From Kipferlia bialata (Eukaryota > Fornicata): DNA of 21,122 bases. The position numbers and the translations under genes are program-made. The stretch covers positions 1 through 21,122 of the forward strand of contig BDIP01000339.1 in NCBI GenBank assembly GCA_003568945.1, read 5' to 3'. The notes beneath the pieces are model-generated. The model saw only the letters and a list, made by a program, of their open reading frames with translations, ran no database searches and had not been told where the DNA came from. Shown in pieces: positions 1 to 8,471 of the stretch. Numbering within the stretch: the first letter of the stretch is position 1; each line of letters begins with the position of its first letter.

Positions 1-19
1 TTTAAGGGTAAATTTACCT

Positions 20-36
20 CCCCCCCCCCCCCCCCC
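20..36. repeat. Poly-C run (17 bases)
   Basis: An uninterrupted homopolymer of 17 C. It is one of several long C or G runs in the window and its length is likely to be poorly resolved by sequencing. Confidence 0.8.
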
Positions 37-146
37 AGCACTCTACCAGGTATATGTCCCTGAATAGTATGTATATCCCTCCACCCCAGAAACACTAACG
101 TCAGGGACAGTACTGTTTCCACCGTTGTTATCTGGTGAGAGACAGG

Positions 147-173
<27 letters not shown>
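147..173. repeat. (GA)n microsatellite
   Basis: A perfect alternating GA tract. The same CT/GA repeat type recurs in many introns downstream (for example 8433-8468, 12101-12120, 18377-18397), so it is a general property of this genome's non-coding DNA. Confidence 0.85.
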
Positions 174-178
<5 letters not shown>

Positions 179-558
179 CTGGCCAGACCTTTGGTCTCCT
201 GTCTCTGGTGGGTGTATGATTATATAGTTCACAATATATACTGTCGTAGTGCATGTTATAGAATATATACCACATATAGTGTATTTACCATTTGTTGCAG
301 TTTCAAATTGCAATAAATATTGTAATTTACAACTTGCAAATTACATTATTCTATGAGTATACGGGTATTATGCTTCCAGTAGTATGGCACCGATGCACTC
401 TCTTCTTGTCACAAGAAGTTCTTGTGAATGAGTATCTGGTTTACTGTATATTAGATATATATATATATATATACGTATATATGTGTGCATATATGTCTCT
501 CTGCTGTATACTCATAATCTTACCCGTGGACTACTTAACACCCAGTTCATAGACGCGT

Positions 559-1512
559 ATGACGCCTAAACAGTGGTATGACCGATACGTTGTGGGAGTT
601 TCTGAGATCACAGACCCATATCAGCAGCGAATAAGCCCTCAAGTGGTTGCCTTGGGACACAATGAGGCTCTATTGACATACGAATTGTACATGCGGGGAC
701 GTGTGTGGAAACTGCTGACACTCAACGATGACCACACTGTGAGAGAGACCACACTCAACACCCCGGCTTATGTCTCAGAACTCGTAGGTGTATCGATTGT
801 CAGAGTGCAAGATAGTGTGGTTGTCTGTGGGGCCAAAAGGTCAAACGGTAGTGCTGAGTTTTCAATGGCCAGATTCGACTGTGAACATAGATCCTGGGAA
901 AGCCTCGATCACCTTCCTGGAGACAAACCCTTCACGAGACTCTCTCCCATGTTGTCTACCTTAGGAGATTCTTCACTTATGCTCGGAGGTGGATGGGATA
1001 CTGATGGTGAGGCTGCCACCAATGTGTGGGTGTGGAGTGCTAGTACTTGCACTTGGACCAAAGGTGAAGACCTACCAGTGATTGCTTTTGACAAGGATTC
1101 AGCAGTGTCTACCCGCAATGAATGTATCTTTCCAGGGAGAGATGGCTTTAGCTTGTCTCTCTGCGACAACTATCTCAGACAAGAAGGGGAGAGATGGACA
1201 TTCGTCTCAACATATGCGGTTGAGCCTACGGAAGTATGTGCCAGTTTCGGATCCATGTATCAGGTTCTACTGCTTTGCCGCCGAGGTAGATGGTTGGGAG
1301 AGGGACATATGACCACCAGTGTGTGGTTGTACGACGTTGTGTATGGGGATCTGACCCCCTGTGAATCCCTTCCTGTTATAGACAGCAGCCAACGAAGTAT
1401 ATCTGCCACTATGATCAACCCCACTACTGCTATTGTGGTCGGCAACAAGGACATGGTTGTGGTGGATGTGCTGCCAAAGGTACCGGGTAGTAACGTATAC
1501 CACGAGATATGA
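559..1512 (+). CDS. Kelch-like beta-propeller protein, copy 1 (single exon)
   Basis: An intact 317-residue frame. The start at 559 is supported by the paralogues: MTPKQWYDR here, MPLKQWYER at 3511 and MPLEQWYDR at 5376. Kelch-type signatures are visible: a glycine doublet strand (LMLGGGW, about residue 140) followed by spaced tryptophans (VWVWSASTCTWTKGEDLP), plus other W/Y strand positions such as CEHRSWESLDHLPG. The C-terminal block ATMINPTTAIVVGNKD followed by VVVDVLP is shared with both neighbours and looks like a final propeller strand. There is no signal peptide or membrane segment, so a cytosolic protein-protein interaction role is likely for the family. The function is unknown. It lies tail to tail with copy 2. 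Unlike the large genes downstream it has no intron. Confidence 0.9.
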   Translation: MTPKQWYDRYVVGVSEITDPYQQRISPQVVALGHNEALLTYELYMRGRVWKLLTLNDDHTVRETTLNTPAYVSELVGVSIVRVQDSVVVCGAKRSNGSAEFSMARFDCEHRSWESLDHLPGDKPFTRLSPMLSTLGDSSLMLGGGWDTDGEAATNVWVWSASTCTWTKGEDLPVIAFDKDSAVSTRNECIFPGRDGFSLSLCDNYLRQEGERWTFVSTYAVEPTEVCASFGSMYQVLLLCRRGRWLGEGHMTTSVWLYDVVYGDLTPCESLPVIDSSQRSISATMINPTTAIVVGNKDMVVVDVLPKVPGSNVYHEI

Positions 1513-2554
1513 GTCGACATTATGACACAATGGTTGCAGACTCTATGTACATGACGAAATATATTCTACCAGTTACTGGTCCAGTATCAAGATACGTAGT
1601 GACTGCTGCAAAAGAGGTTACACTTATGGTTACCCTTCTAAGGCTCACCATAGCTACCGGCAATTAGTCCTTGGGGCACTGAAGTGGCTGCCATCCAAAC
1701 AAACACTGCTCCAGATCGAGCCAACGCCGTTGGCCCAACGGGGGGAAATACTTTCTCAAAAAAGTGGAGAAATATGCAGCCCTTCTGCATGTGTCACGTC
1801 CAAGAGAACTGCTGTCTAGTGTAGACATATCTACCTCTGATCTCTAGATAGTAATGTAAAATACTACTCAGTGAGTAGTACTCACGTATATGTGTAATTG
1901 TCAGTGGAACTATCAGCGTGTGTTCTTGCCCAACACACAAGGGATGTAGCCTACACCGTGTAGGCTCTGACGGTCTATTGTTGTGAAAAGCCATAGATCT
2001 CTGGGAACATAGTGCTACAATAGGTCAGTGATTCACTGACTCAGTGAATACTGGCCGATAACTCTGACCCAAGGCGACCGAATTTACTTAGTTCTAGAAC
2101 TCTTGTCTTGCTATTGTCTTGCTATTGTCATCATTTCCGCTCTCCTCCAGAGTTATCTAATAGAAATTTTCTTACTGTCAAACACTCGAGAGTCACTACG
2201 AGTATTTGATGGGCTAATTAATAATTGACGTGAATGAGACTACATCTGTCACTCTAACTTGAGTGTAATACTTGCTCTAGTCTTTCCACAGTTTCTGTAG
2301 TATCAGTGATGACTCATTGTCCATAGTATGGACCATCGTACCTACTGAGGGATTTGGCTCACTAAAGTGGGGGTTCTAACTCAAATGTGTCAACAATATC
2401 CAAGGAGACTGCTGCCTCGTGCCAGACTCTGGCCCAGAGTGTGCCTCTGCACCCAACTCATGTGACAAACGGTAGGACAATAGTGAGTCCATAATTATTC
2501 CAGATAGAACATCAGTGCAGCTCCCATATGGGTACCAGTTGAATCGTTCAACCC
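1513..2554. other. Convergent intergenic region between kelch copies 1 and 2
   Basis: No gene is supported. The region contains several short perfect inverted repeats: CCGTTGGCCCAACGG (1727-1741), AGCCTACACCGTGTAGGCT (1948-1966), GTGAGTAGTACTCAC (about 1872-1886) and TCAGTGATTCACTGA (about 2026-2040). A direct repeat of a TTGTCTTGCTA unit lies near 2103-2128. Both flanking genes end into this stretch, so it must contain both 3' untranslated regions and both transcript ends. Confidence 0.5.
2538..2552 (-). other. Hairpin immediately after the stop of kelch copy 2
   Basis: GTTGAA-TCG-TTCAAC forms a perfect 6-bp stem with a 3-base loop. It starts two bases beyond the TGA stop of copy 2 (minus strand). 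A longer hairpin occupies the equivalent position after copy 3. A role in 3' end formation or transcript stability is only an inference. Confidence 0.4.
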
Positions 2555-3511
2555 TCATTCCTCATTGTATATGCTGGGACCAAGCACCTCTGGCGGCACA
2601 TCCACCACAACAGTGTCACTGCCGCCAACCAGAAGAGCAGTAGTGGGGTTGATCATAATAGCAGACACGCTGCCTCTTACGCTGTGTGTGGGAGGAAGGG
2701 GGGCACAGGGTGTAGCGTCACCGGAGACTATGTCGTACATACAGAAACATGTGCAGACCTCCCATTGTATCATTCTCTGCTCTGTGTCACACAGCAGGAT
2801 ACGCTGGTATGTGGATCCTAGACTGGCCTGTACCCTATAGGGCTCAGGAACAGATGTTGAGACAGAGGTCCACCTATCTTCTTCTAGTATGGGAGTCCCG
2901 TTGTGTAGTGAGAAGCTGACCCCCTCCTTTCCTGGGAAGATGCACCTATCATGGGAAGATACAGCTGTGTCCCCTTTATGGGACATGCGGTGTAGGTCTT
3001 CACACTCAGTCCACTCGCCAGAATTCCATATCCATGTTCCGTAAGCTCCCCTGGAAGTCTTACGTCCCAAGTGAAGAACGAAGGAAGAATCCCCTACGGC
3101 GCACAAGTTGGGATACAGATCTGGGAAAGGTTTCTCTCCAACAACGTGGTCTAGGCTTTCCCACGTTCTGCAATCACAGTTGAATTTGGCCATGGAAAAC
3201 TCTCCACGATACCCTCTCTTCACTCCACAGGCAAATACACTGTCCCCCAGCTTTACAATCGAAGGGTAGTCGAGGTTTGAGACAAATGTAGGTACGTCAA
3301 GTGTGGTCTCGCTGACGGTGTGGTCATCATGTAGAGTCAGGACCTTCCAGAGACGTAACCTCTCTGGAAGAGATCCAGTGTATACATAGTAAGTCAAAAG
3401 GGCCTCGTTGTGTCCTATAGCAACCATGTCAGTGTCAAACCTCTCCTCACTGAGCTCTGTGATCTCTGGAAGTGCTATGACACATCGCTCATACCACTGC
3501 TTGAGAGGCAT
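2555..3511 (-). CDS. Kelch-like beta-propeller protein, copy 2 (single exon)
   Basis: An intact 318-residue frame on the minus strand, paralogous along its whole length to the genes at 559 and 4161. Shared blocks include QWYERCVIALPEIT at the N-terminus, VAIGHNEALLTY, LWKVLTLHDDHTV, CRTWESLDHVVGEKPF, GDSSFVLHLG, CIFPGKEGVSFSLHNG and IMINPTTALLVGGSDTVVV near the end. Tryptophans spaced around short glycine-rich strands fit a kelch propeller, although the GG doublet seen in copy 1 is LHLG here. No membrane segment or targeting signal is visible. The start is the conserved MPLKQWYER. Copy 3 lies downstream in coordinates on the same strand, so copies 2 and 3 form a head-to-tail pair and copy 1 is inverted. 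Confidence 0.9.
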   Translation of the reverse strand: MPLKQWYERCVIALPEITELSEERFDTDMVAIGHNEALLTYYVYTGSLPERLRLWKVLTLHDDHTVSETTLDVPTFVSNLDYPSIVKLGDSVFACGVKRGYRGEFSMAKFNCDCRTWESLDHVVGEKPFPDLYPNLCAVGDSSFVLHLGRKTSRGAYGTWIWNSGEWTECEDLHRMSHKGDTAVSSHDRCIFPGKEGVSFSLHNGTPILEEDRWTSVSTSVPEPYRVQASLGSTYQRILLCDTEQRMIQWEVCTCFCMYDIVSGDATPCAPLPPTHSVRGSVSAIMINPTTALLVGGSDTVVVDVPPEVLGPSIYNEE

Positions 3512-4160
3512 ATTGGTGTATATACAGGGGCCTGGTATCCTTGTCTACAAGTAAGGTAATGGAAGAAGAAGGCTCAGATGATGATTGAACAGTGGCAGTC
3601 TTCTTTCACTCTACTGTAATTAGTAGGTTTCTAGGACGTCTGAAACCATCAAATACCTGGAGAATACAGCTGCACACTGCATAGTGTACAGTAGTCTACA
3701 GTTTGAAGAACAAAACTTGTACGGTACAGACTGTACAATAGCAAGTGTCCTTGACTCAAGTACCTTGAGAGTATGTGAAGGTTAAGTCTTGGGTCACCAC
3801 TTTCTGTTATCCCAATTTGATGTAGTAACTACACCATGCTTTTGTAATTCAGTTAATCTCTCTAATTACCTCAGTATTGCTATGTGTGACACTTACAAAT
3901 TGAACGTTCCAAATATTAAAATGATATATAGTATCGTAGAACTGTGCAAAACCGCGCGTATTTGGATCCCACACTATTCCTAACTCTCTTCCCCCTACAC
4001 TATTGTTCACACATATCATCACCCTTACAATTAGAGATCCACTTTGTGAGAGTGAATGAGTATGACTTCATATAGTTTACAGTGTACACTTGTACTATAT
4101 TCATGTTTACTCATCAGTAAGTCTTCCTCTTGCCAAGACTCTTGAAGAGTCTTGGTTCAA
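3512..4160. other. Intergenic region between kelch copies 2 and 3
   Basis: AT-rich unique sequence without a supported gene. It should contain the promoter of copy 2 (near 3512-3700, minus strand) and the 3' end of copy 3. The longest open frame (3789-3983, plus strand) has no recognisable content and is probably chance. Confidence 0.5.
4133..4155 (-). other. Perfect 11-bp inverted repeat after the stop of kelch copy 3
   Basis: CCAAGACTCTT, then one base, then AAGAGTCTTGG. The repeat begins five bases beyond the TGA stop of copy 3 on the minus strand. On RNA it would fold into a strong stem with a tight loop. Copy 2 has a shorter hairpin at the corresponding place (2538-2552), so this may be a 3' end element of the gene family. 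Confidence 0.5.
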
Positions 4161-5376
4161 TCACTCATTGTATATGCTAGAACCTAGCACCTCTGGCAGC
4201 ACATCCACCACAACTGTGTCCTTGTAACCAACCACAATAGCAGTTGTAGGGTTGATCATGGTAGCACAGACAGGGCGTTCCAGGGCACACCGTACAGGTA
4301 GAGACTCACATGGTTCCAACTCCCTGGAGACTACATCATATATATACGCCCCGGTATCAGCTACACCATTACCAGAATAGTGCAATTTCAAGAGTATACG
4401 ACTGTACGAATCTCCGATGGCTGCACTAACCCGACGGGGCTCAGCAACCGAGGTTGAGTTATACGTCCAGCACTCTCTCGTTGACACTAGGGAACCACCT
4501 ATGTCGGTGAACGTAACTCCACGCGACCCTGGAAATGACACGTTATCTCCGTATGAAATAGTGGCATCACATGCAGTACGGTGCCTACATATGGGCTCCC
4601 ACTCAGTGCACTGCATGGTATCAGCATGCCATAAGTATGCATGTGCACAAGAGTATGGGTACCTGCCAGAATACACACCACCCGCCAAAAGGAAACGAGA
4701 TGGTCCAGTATCTCCTATAGCGCAGAGAGAGGGACGCTTCATTGGCTGAAGGTTGATACTGGGCGCTGGAATGGTCTCGTCCCAGGCTTGGGCCTCAATA
4801 CTGTACCGGCCGAAGAAGAGCTCTTCTGGCAGCCCACTCGCTTGGAAGTCACCCGTAGACACCCCACATGCTATAACATAGTTCCCCACTCTGGCTATTG
4901 TCGGCCTCTCTGCTAAACCTAGTACTTTTGGCACAATTAGTGGCTTCTGTGTCACTGTGTGATCGTCATTGAGAGCTAATAGTCTCCAGACCTAGTAATT
5001 AGAACTGAGTGCTAAGGACACGTATGGCGACGCTATTGCACCCACCTACATATGGTTGGGAGGGCACAGCTTATGTATTTCATCAACTTACTGGCTCTGT
5101 AACCACTTCTTACCTGGTCCTCCCCCGCAGTCTGGTATGTAAGCATTGCTTCATTGTTATCCAGGGGGACGACCTGGGGAAACAACCTCTCCTCTGCCTC
5201 CTCTGTTGTTAGTATAGAACACTAATCGGATTACTGTCATTTACTTGTCCAATTAGAAAGACCCTAACTGATCCTGAGAGGAATTCAATTCTCTTATCGT
5301 TACCTAGGACTAACCCCTCACCTGTGATCTCTGGCAGAGCCACTACACACCGGTCGTACCACTGCTCCAAGGGCAT
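4161..5376 (-). CDS. Kelch-like beta-propeller protein, copy 3 (three exons, apparent 1-base frameshift)
   Basis: Three exons can be rebuilt on the minus strand: 5376-5322, 5202-5114 and 4992-4161. Exon 1 reads MPLEQWYDRCVVALPEIT, matching the other two copies. A phase-1 intron ending in ACTAACAACAG leads to exon 2 (EEAEERLFPQVVPLDNNEAM, then LTYQTAGEDQ). A second, phase-0 intron starting GTAAGA leads to exon 3, which begins VWRL and continues LALNDDHTVTQKPLIVPKV to the conserved end ATMINPTTAIVVGYKD. Near 4979 there is one extra base relative to the paralogues (CTAATTAGC where the frame needs CTATTAGC), so exon 3 goes out of frame just after VWRL. This could be a sequencing error, a young pseudogene, or an unusual splice choice. 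Most of the 264-residue remainder is open, including LLAGGVYSGRYPYSCAHAYL, a clear kelch strand. Confidence 0.75.
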
Positions 5377-5887
5377 GATAATATCGCTGAAAGTCAGGGA
5401 ATAGATATATATATTGGTCGTTTCACAGCTTCAGCGGCATGGCACTACCAGTCGTGGTATTCTTATATATAGAATTGATATTTATATATTCATATACATA
5501 TAATTGACCAAAGGGGTGACACCTTGGAGCCTATATACAGTTGGCTCAACGACCACGTGACGTTAAGCTTATGATGTCTAGACAGAGTCAGCAGCGCTGA
5601 GGGTTAGAGACAGAAGCAGTGTACACTATATTTTATTTGTAGTCTATGAATAATAGTATGCGTGAGATGTTGATACTGTAACGGTGGGGAAGGAGAGAGG
5701 GAGGAAGAGAGGGGTGATACAAACAAATGTAATTTGTGGTAGGTGGTATGTGCTTATCGATATACATAATGCATAGTAATTTTCCAAATAATGCTTAACA
5801 GTACATTGAAAAGCGATGACTCTCTATGACCCACACTATGAGAGAGACACTGAGATTCTCAGTGAGAAGTGCAGTTGTAGTGGTGTT

Positions 5888-5936
5888 GGGGGGGGGGGGT
5901 GGTGTGTGGGGGGGGGGGGGGGGGGGGGGGGGGGGG
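5888..5936. repeat. Long poly-G tract (12 + 29 G)
   Basis: Two homopolymer G runs (5888-5899 and 5908-5936) are separated by TGGTGTGT. The second run of 29 G is the longest in the window. Such a tract could form G-quadruplex structure on the plus strand and is also a likely place for an assembly length error. Confidence 0.9.
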
Positions 5937-5984
5937 ATTTAGGTTCCGTGTCATACTAATAATACATTTGTACTGTTGTTTGTG

Positions 5985-6190
5985 TGTACACACGCCATTT
6001 TATCCCTTCGGGGACGATAGGTGGAGTCAGTCCATTGACCTAGTCTCCCCCGCCAAAACTGTATAGGCTCTTTAAAGAGGATTCCAACGCATCAGAGAGT
6101 GTTTATTGTTAGTGCCTACCATTCACTCTGCTCTTGTGAATGGAAGCGTCAAGGCAAGGCAATTAAGCTTAGGCTATACCCCAGACACTG
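5985..6190. ncRNA. Candidate structured RNA (family not recognised)
   Basis: A compact run of non-repetitive sequence with several nested inverted repeats: a CCC-TTCG-GGG tetraloop hairpin (6004-6013), GGAG/CTCC (6023-6026 with 6045-6048), GTCA/TGAC inside it, CTCTTTAAAGAG (6068-6079) and a perfect 8-bp stem CCATTCAC/GTGAATGG with a 9-base loop (6119-6143). GTATAG (6061-6066) can pair with CTATAC (6174-6179) to enclose the last two. On the minus strand TATAGCCTAAG near 6175 resembles a pol III A box, and GTTGGAATCC near 6090 is one base off a B box. It does not match U1, U2, U4, U5, U6, 5S or SRP RNA as I know them. Strand and boundaries are uncertain. Confidence 0.25.
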
Positions 6191-6416
6191 TACTTCAGTC
6201 TTACCTACTTCAGTAGCCGGTCAGTCTGGACCCTTTTGAATGAAGACAAAAACAAAGGGGTGGAAAATATGTTTCGAAGATGAACATAATTCATCCCCAA
6301 AGTGCAATTCTGCGATTTCCCGTCTGGCTCTTCAAGCTCCAGTGCGTTGAGGCCTGGATAGTGAGAGACCACCCGCTTGACTAGTAGAGGGTCTCTGAGT
6401 GAGATACGGGGCAGAA

Positions 6417-8157
6417 ATGGAGAAGCCCAAGATGAGCATTGAGACTGCGTCTCAGTATGACACAATGTCCCAGGTATATACATGTGTATATATGACCATG
6501 TGAATGTGTTGCATTAGGGCATCGCAATCCTCTCAAACTGATGTGTGGTAAGTATATATATGGTAAGGCGTGAGTCTCTGTACGTGTATAGTGCACTCGT
6601 GTGTCACGTTTAGAGTCCGCTTTGGTATCAAGGCCTTTCTTATGTCTTATTCTCATTCATACGGACCTGCTCCCTTAACACCCAGGCTGCTACCTCGCCC
6701 AGGGCCAGGGGCAAGCCTCTCAAGGAGGTCACGGTCAGGTGTGCATGCACTATACCGTCTACCTCTCTGCCTCTCTACCCCTCTCCTGTCTGACCCCAGA
6801 CTGTCCAGGGGCACTGAGCCCAGGGCCAGGAAGGGCATATCGGCAGAGGAGGAGGTATATAGATATATGTGTAAATATACAGGCACAGACTTGAAAACTC
6901 AGCTGACCCGATGTCAGTATTTCTCTCTCCCCTTCCTCACCCTCAGGCCGAGACCCCCATGTCTGTTCTGCTGTGTGACACCCCGGCACACTGTGTCTAT
7001 GAGCAGCAGGTAGAGTGTCTCCCCTCTTCTCTGCACTACTCTATACCCCCCCCCCCCTCATCTCTTCATATATATGTATATCTACTCTCTACCTAGTGAT
7101 ACTGACCCCAGCCCCGTGTGTTCCTGCTGGATGGAGATGAGGCAGACTACATCACAGCCAGAAACACACTGTACGAGGAGACGGCTGCACAGTACATGAA
7201 GGAGGGGAATGTGCAGGTACCAGCCTCTTACACACTCTCTCCAGTAGCGATAACCTCTCTCCCCCTCACCCCCTAGAACCGAGGCGTGCAGACCAGGCGT
7301 CTGGCCACCAAGACCAAGAGAGTGGGGTCCAGGGCAGTCACCAGTGTGGAAGTGAGCACGATGGCCAGTAGGGCAGCCATTTATGACGCAAGGTACCATG
7401 TATAGATGTTTGTCAGTTAGTATACATACACTGACCCCCAGGAGTGAGGATGGCATTGTGGACATCCTGCCTGAGGGTGCAGCACCTGAGGAGGAGGCCG
7501 AGGGCGAGGCCGAGGGAGAGGGAGAGGGGGAGGAGGGCGAGGGAGATAGGCCTCCCAGCCCCAGTGGCACCATCGCAGACACAGTCATCACAGGTGGGGC
7601 AGACTCTCTCTCTCTCTCTGTATATATATGCCGTCCTCTCAATAATTACTCTCTGACCCCCAGGCATCACTAGGTCTGAGACTGGGACTGAGATTGGGCC
7701 AGGGGGTGCAGCCTCTGTCTCTGAGTCTGCCATCACAAAGATCACAGACATATCAGTGGCACTCACTATGCAGGTACAGGGCATGGGAGACAGTATTTGT
7801 ATAGGACAGTGGTGACCTAGCATATATGAATCACACACACACACTCTCTACCCCTTACCCCCCAGTCCCGTGTCCCTGGGAGTGGTGTGTCCACAGCGGT
7901 GGGGGGAGAGAGAACCACACAGAGGAGCCAGGCACAGATTGAGAGGTACGTTTTCTCTCTCTCTTCCTTCTTCCATTAGTATAATACTCTCTCTTTCTCT
8001 TAAGGGACCGCCACAACAAGTTCTCCCCTCTCGCTCCCTCTCATTCTTAACCTTTAGGGAGCGCCGCACGCTGTTCCGTTCCCCTGACTTTGTGCGTTCC
8101 CTCAGGCTCATGGAACTGCTATCCCTGGAGGGCACACTCAGACCAAAGACCATGAAG
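6417..8157 (+). other. Exons 1-10: hydrophilic N-terminal part with acidic tract
   Basis: Exons: 6417-6473, 6686-6738, 6800-6854, 6947-7009, 7112-7216, 7277-7392, 7442-7593, 7664-7773, 7866-7945, 8058-8157. They encode about 297 residues. Exon 1 begins MEKPKMSIETASQYDTMSQ. Exons 2 and 3 contain a near repeat (TSPRARGK and TEPRARKG). Exon 4 reads AETPMSVLLCDTPAHCVYEQ. Exon 7 encodes an acidic tract EEEAEGEAEGEGEGEEGEGD at about residues 166-185, followed by a Pro/Ser patch. Exons 9-10 are Arg/Ser-rich (ERRTLFRSPDFVRSLRLMEL). No membrane segment is present. Acceptors of exons 3, 5, 7 and 8 are all TGACCCC(C)AG. The part is probably cytosolic and may be a disordered, regulatory region, which is inference from composition. 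Confidence 0.75.
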
Positions 8158-8431
8158 GTACGGTTTATATTGTATACATAGTATACCTAGTATACACCCT
8201 GAGTTGTCTTTCTACTTCTCACATAGCTGTTATGGTTCATACATAATACTCTCACATATTGTACCCCCCCCCCCCCCCCCCCCCTCTTTTTTTCCCCCCT
8301 CCCCCCCCCCCCCCCCCCCCTTTTTTGTCCCCCCCCCCCCCCCCCCCCTCTTTCTCTCCTTCTACTCTTACTAACTATATTTGTCTACCTCACAACCTGG
8401 CGATTCTCTGCACCTTCTCTCCACAGCTCGT

Positions 8432-8471
<40 letters not shown>

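Larger units (their letters stand above)
1..558. other. Left intergenic region with microsatellites
   Basis: No convincing gene is visible. The stretch holds a run of 17 C (20-36), a GA dinucleotide repeat (about 147-173) and a TA-rich repeat (about 454-480). The short open frames here are translated microsatellite (Arg-Glu and Ser-Leu repeats) and show no protein-like composition. The last part should contain the promoter and 5' untranslated region of the kelch-like gene starting at 559, but I see no recognisable promoter motif. Confidence 0.6.
5377..6416. other. Intergenic region between kelch copy 3 and the large membrane-protein gene
   Basis: This divergent intergenic stretch should hold both promoters. 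It contains AT-rich sequence near 5395-5500, an AGGGAGGAAGAGAGG purine stretch near 5692-5712, two G runs (5888-5899 and 5908-5936) and a stretch of balanced composition rich in inverted repeats (about 5985-6190) described separately. No open frame here looks protein-coding. The minus-strand frame 6205-6483 has no recognisable content and overlaps the first exon of the next gene. Confidence 0.5.

Noticed and set aside
6001-6013. U6 snRNA, because of the CCCTTCGGGG hairpin
   Set aside because: The invariant U6 regions (ACAGAGA box and following AGC) are absent downstream.
6140-6190. A third tRNA-like element on the minus strand near 6188
   Set aside because: The A-box-like start TATAGCCTAAG is present, but the expected T arm is not at tRNA distance and no cloverleaf folds; it is kept only as part of the candidate structured RNA.
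6570-7013. A 147-codon plus-strand open frame starting at an ATG near 6642
   Set aside because: It reads through several introns. Phase at exon 3 fits only the frame of exons 1-2 starting at 6417, and the ATG 6642 frame does not join exon 3 in phase.
7082-7642. Minus-strand frame of 186 codons
   Set aside because: It is antisense to phase-consistent coding exons and rich in Ser/Pro only because of the acidic tract and CT repeats opposite.
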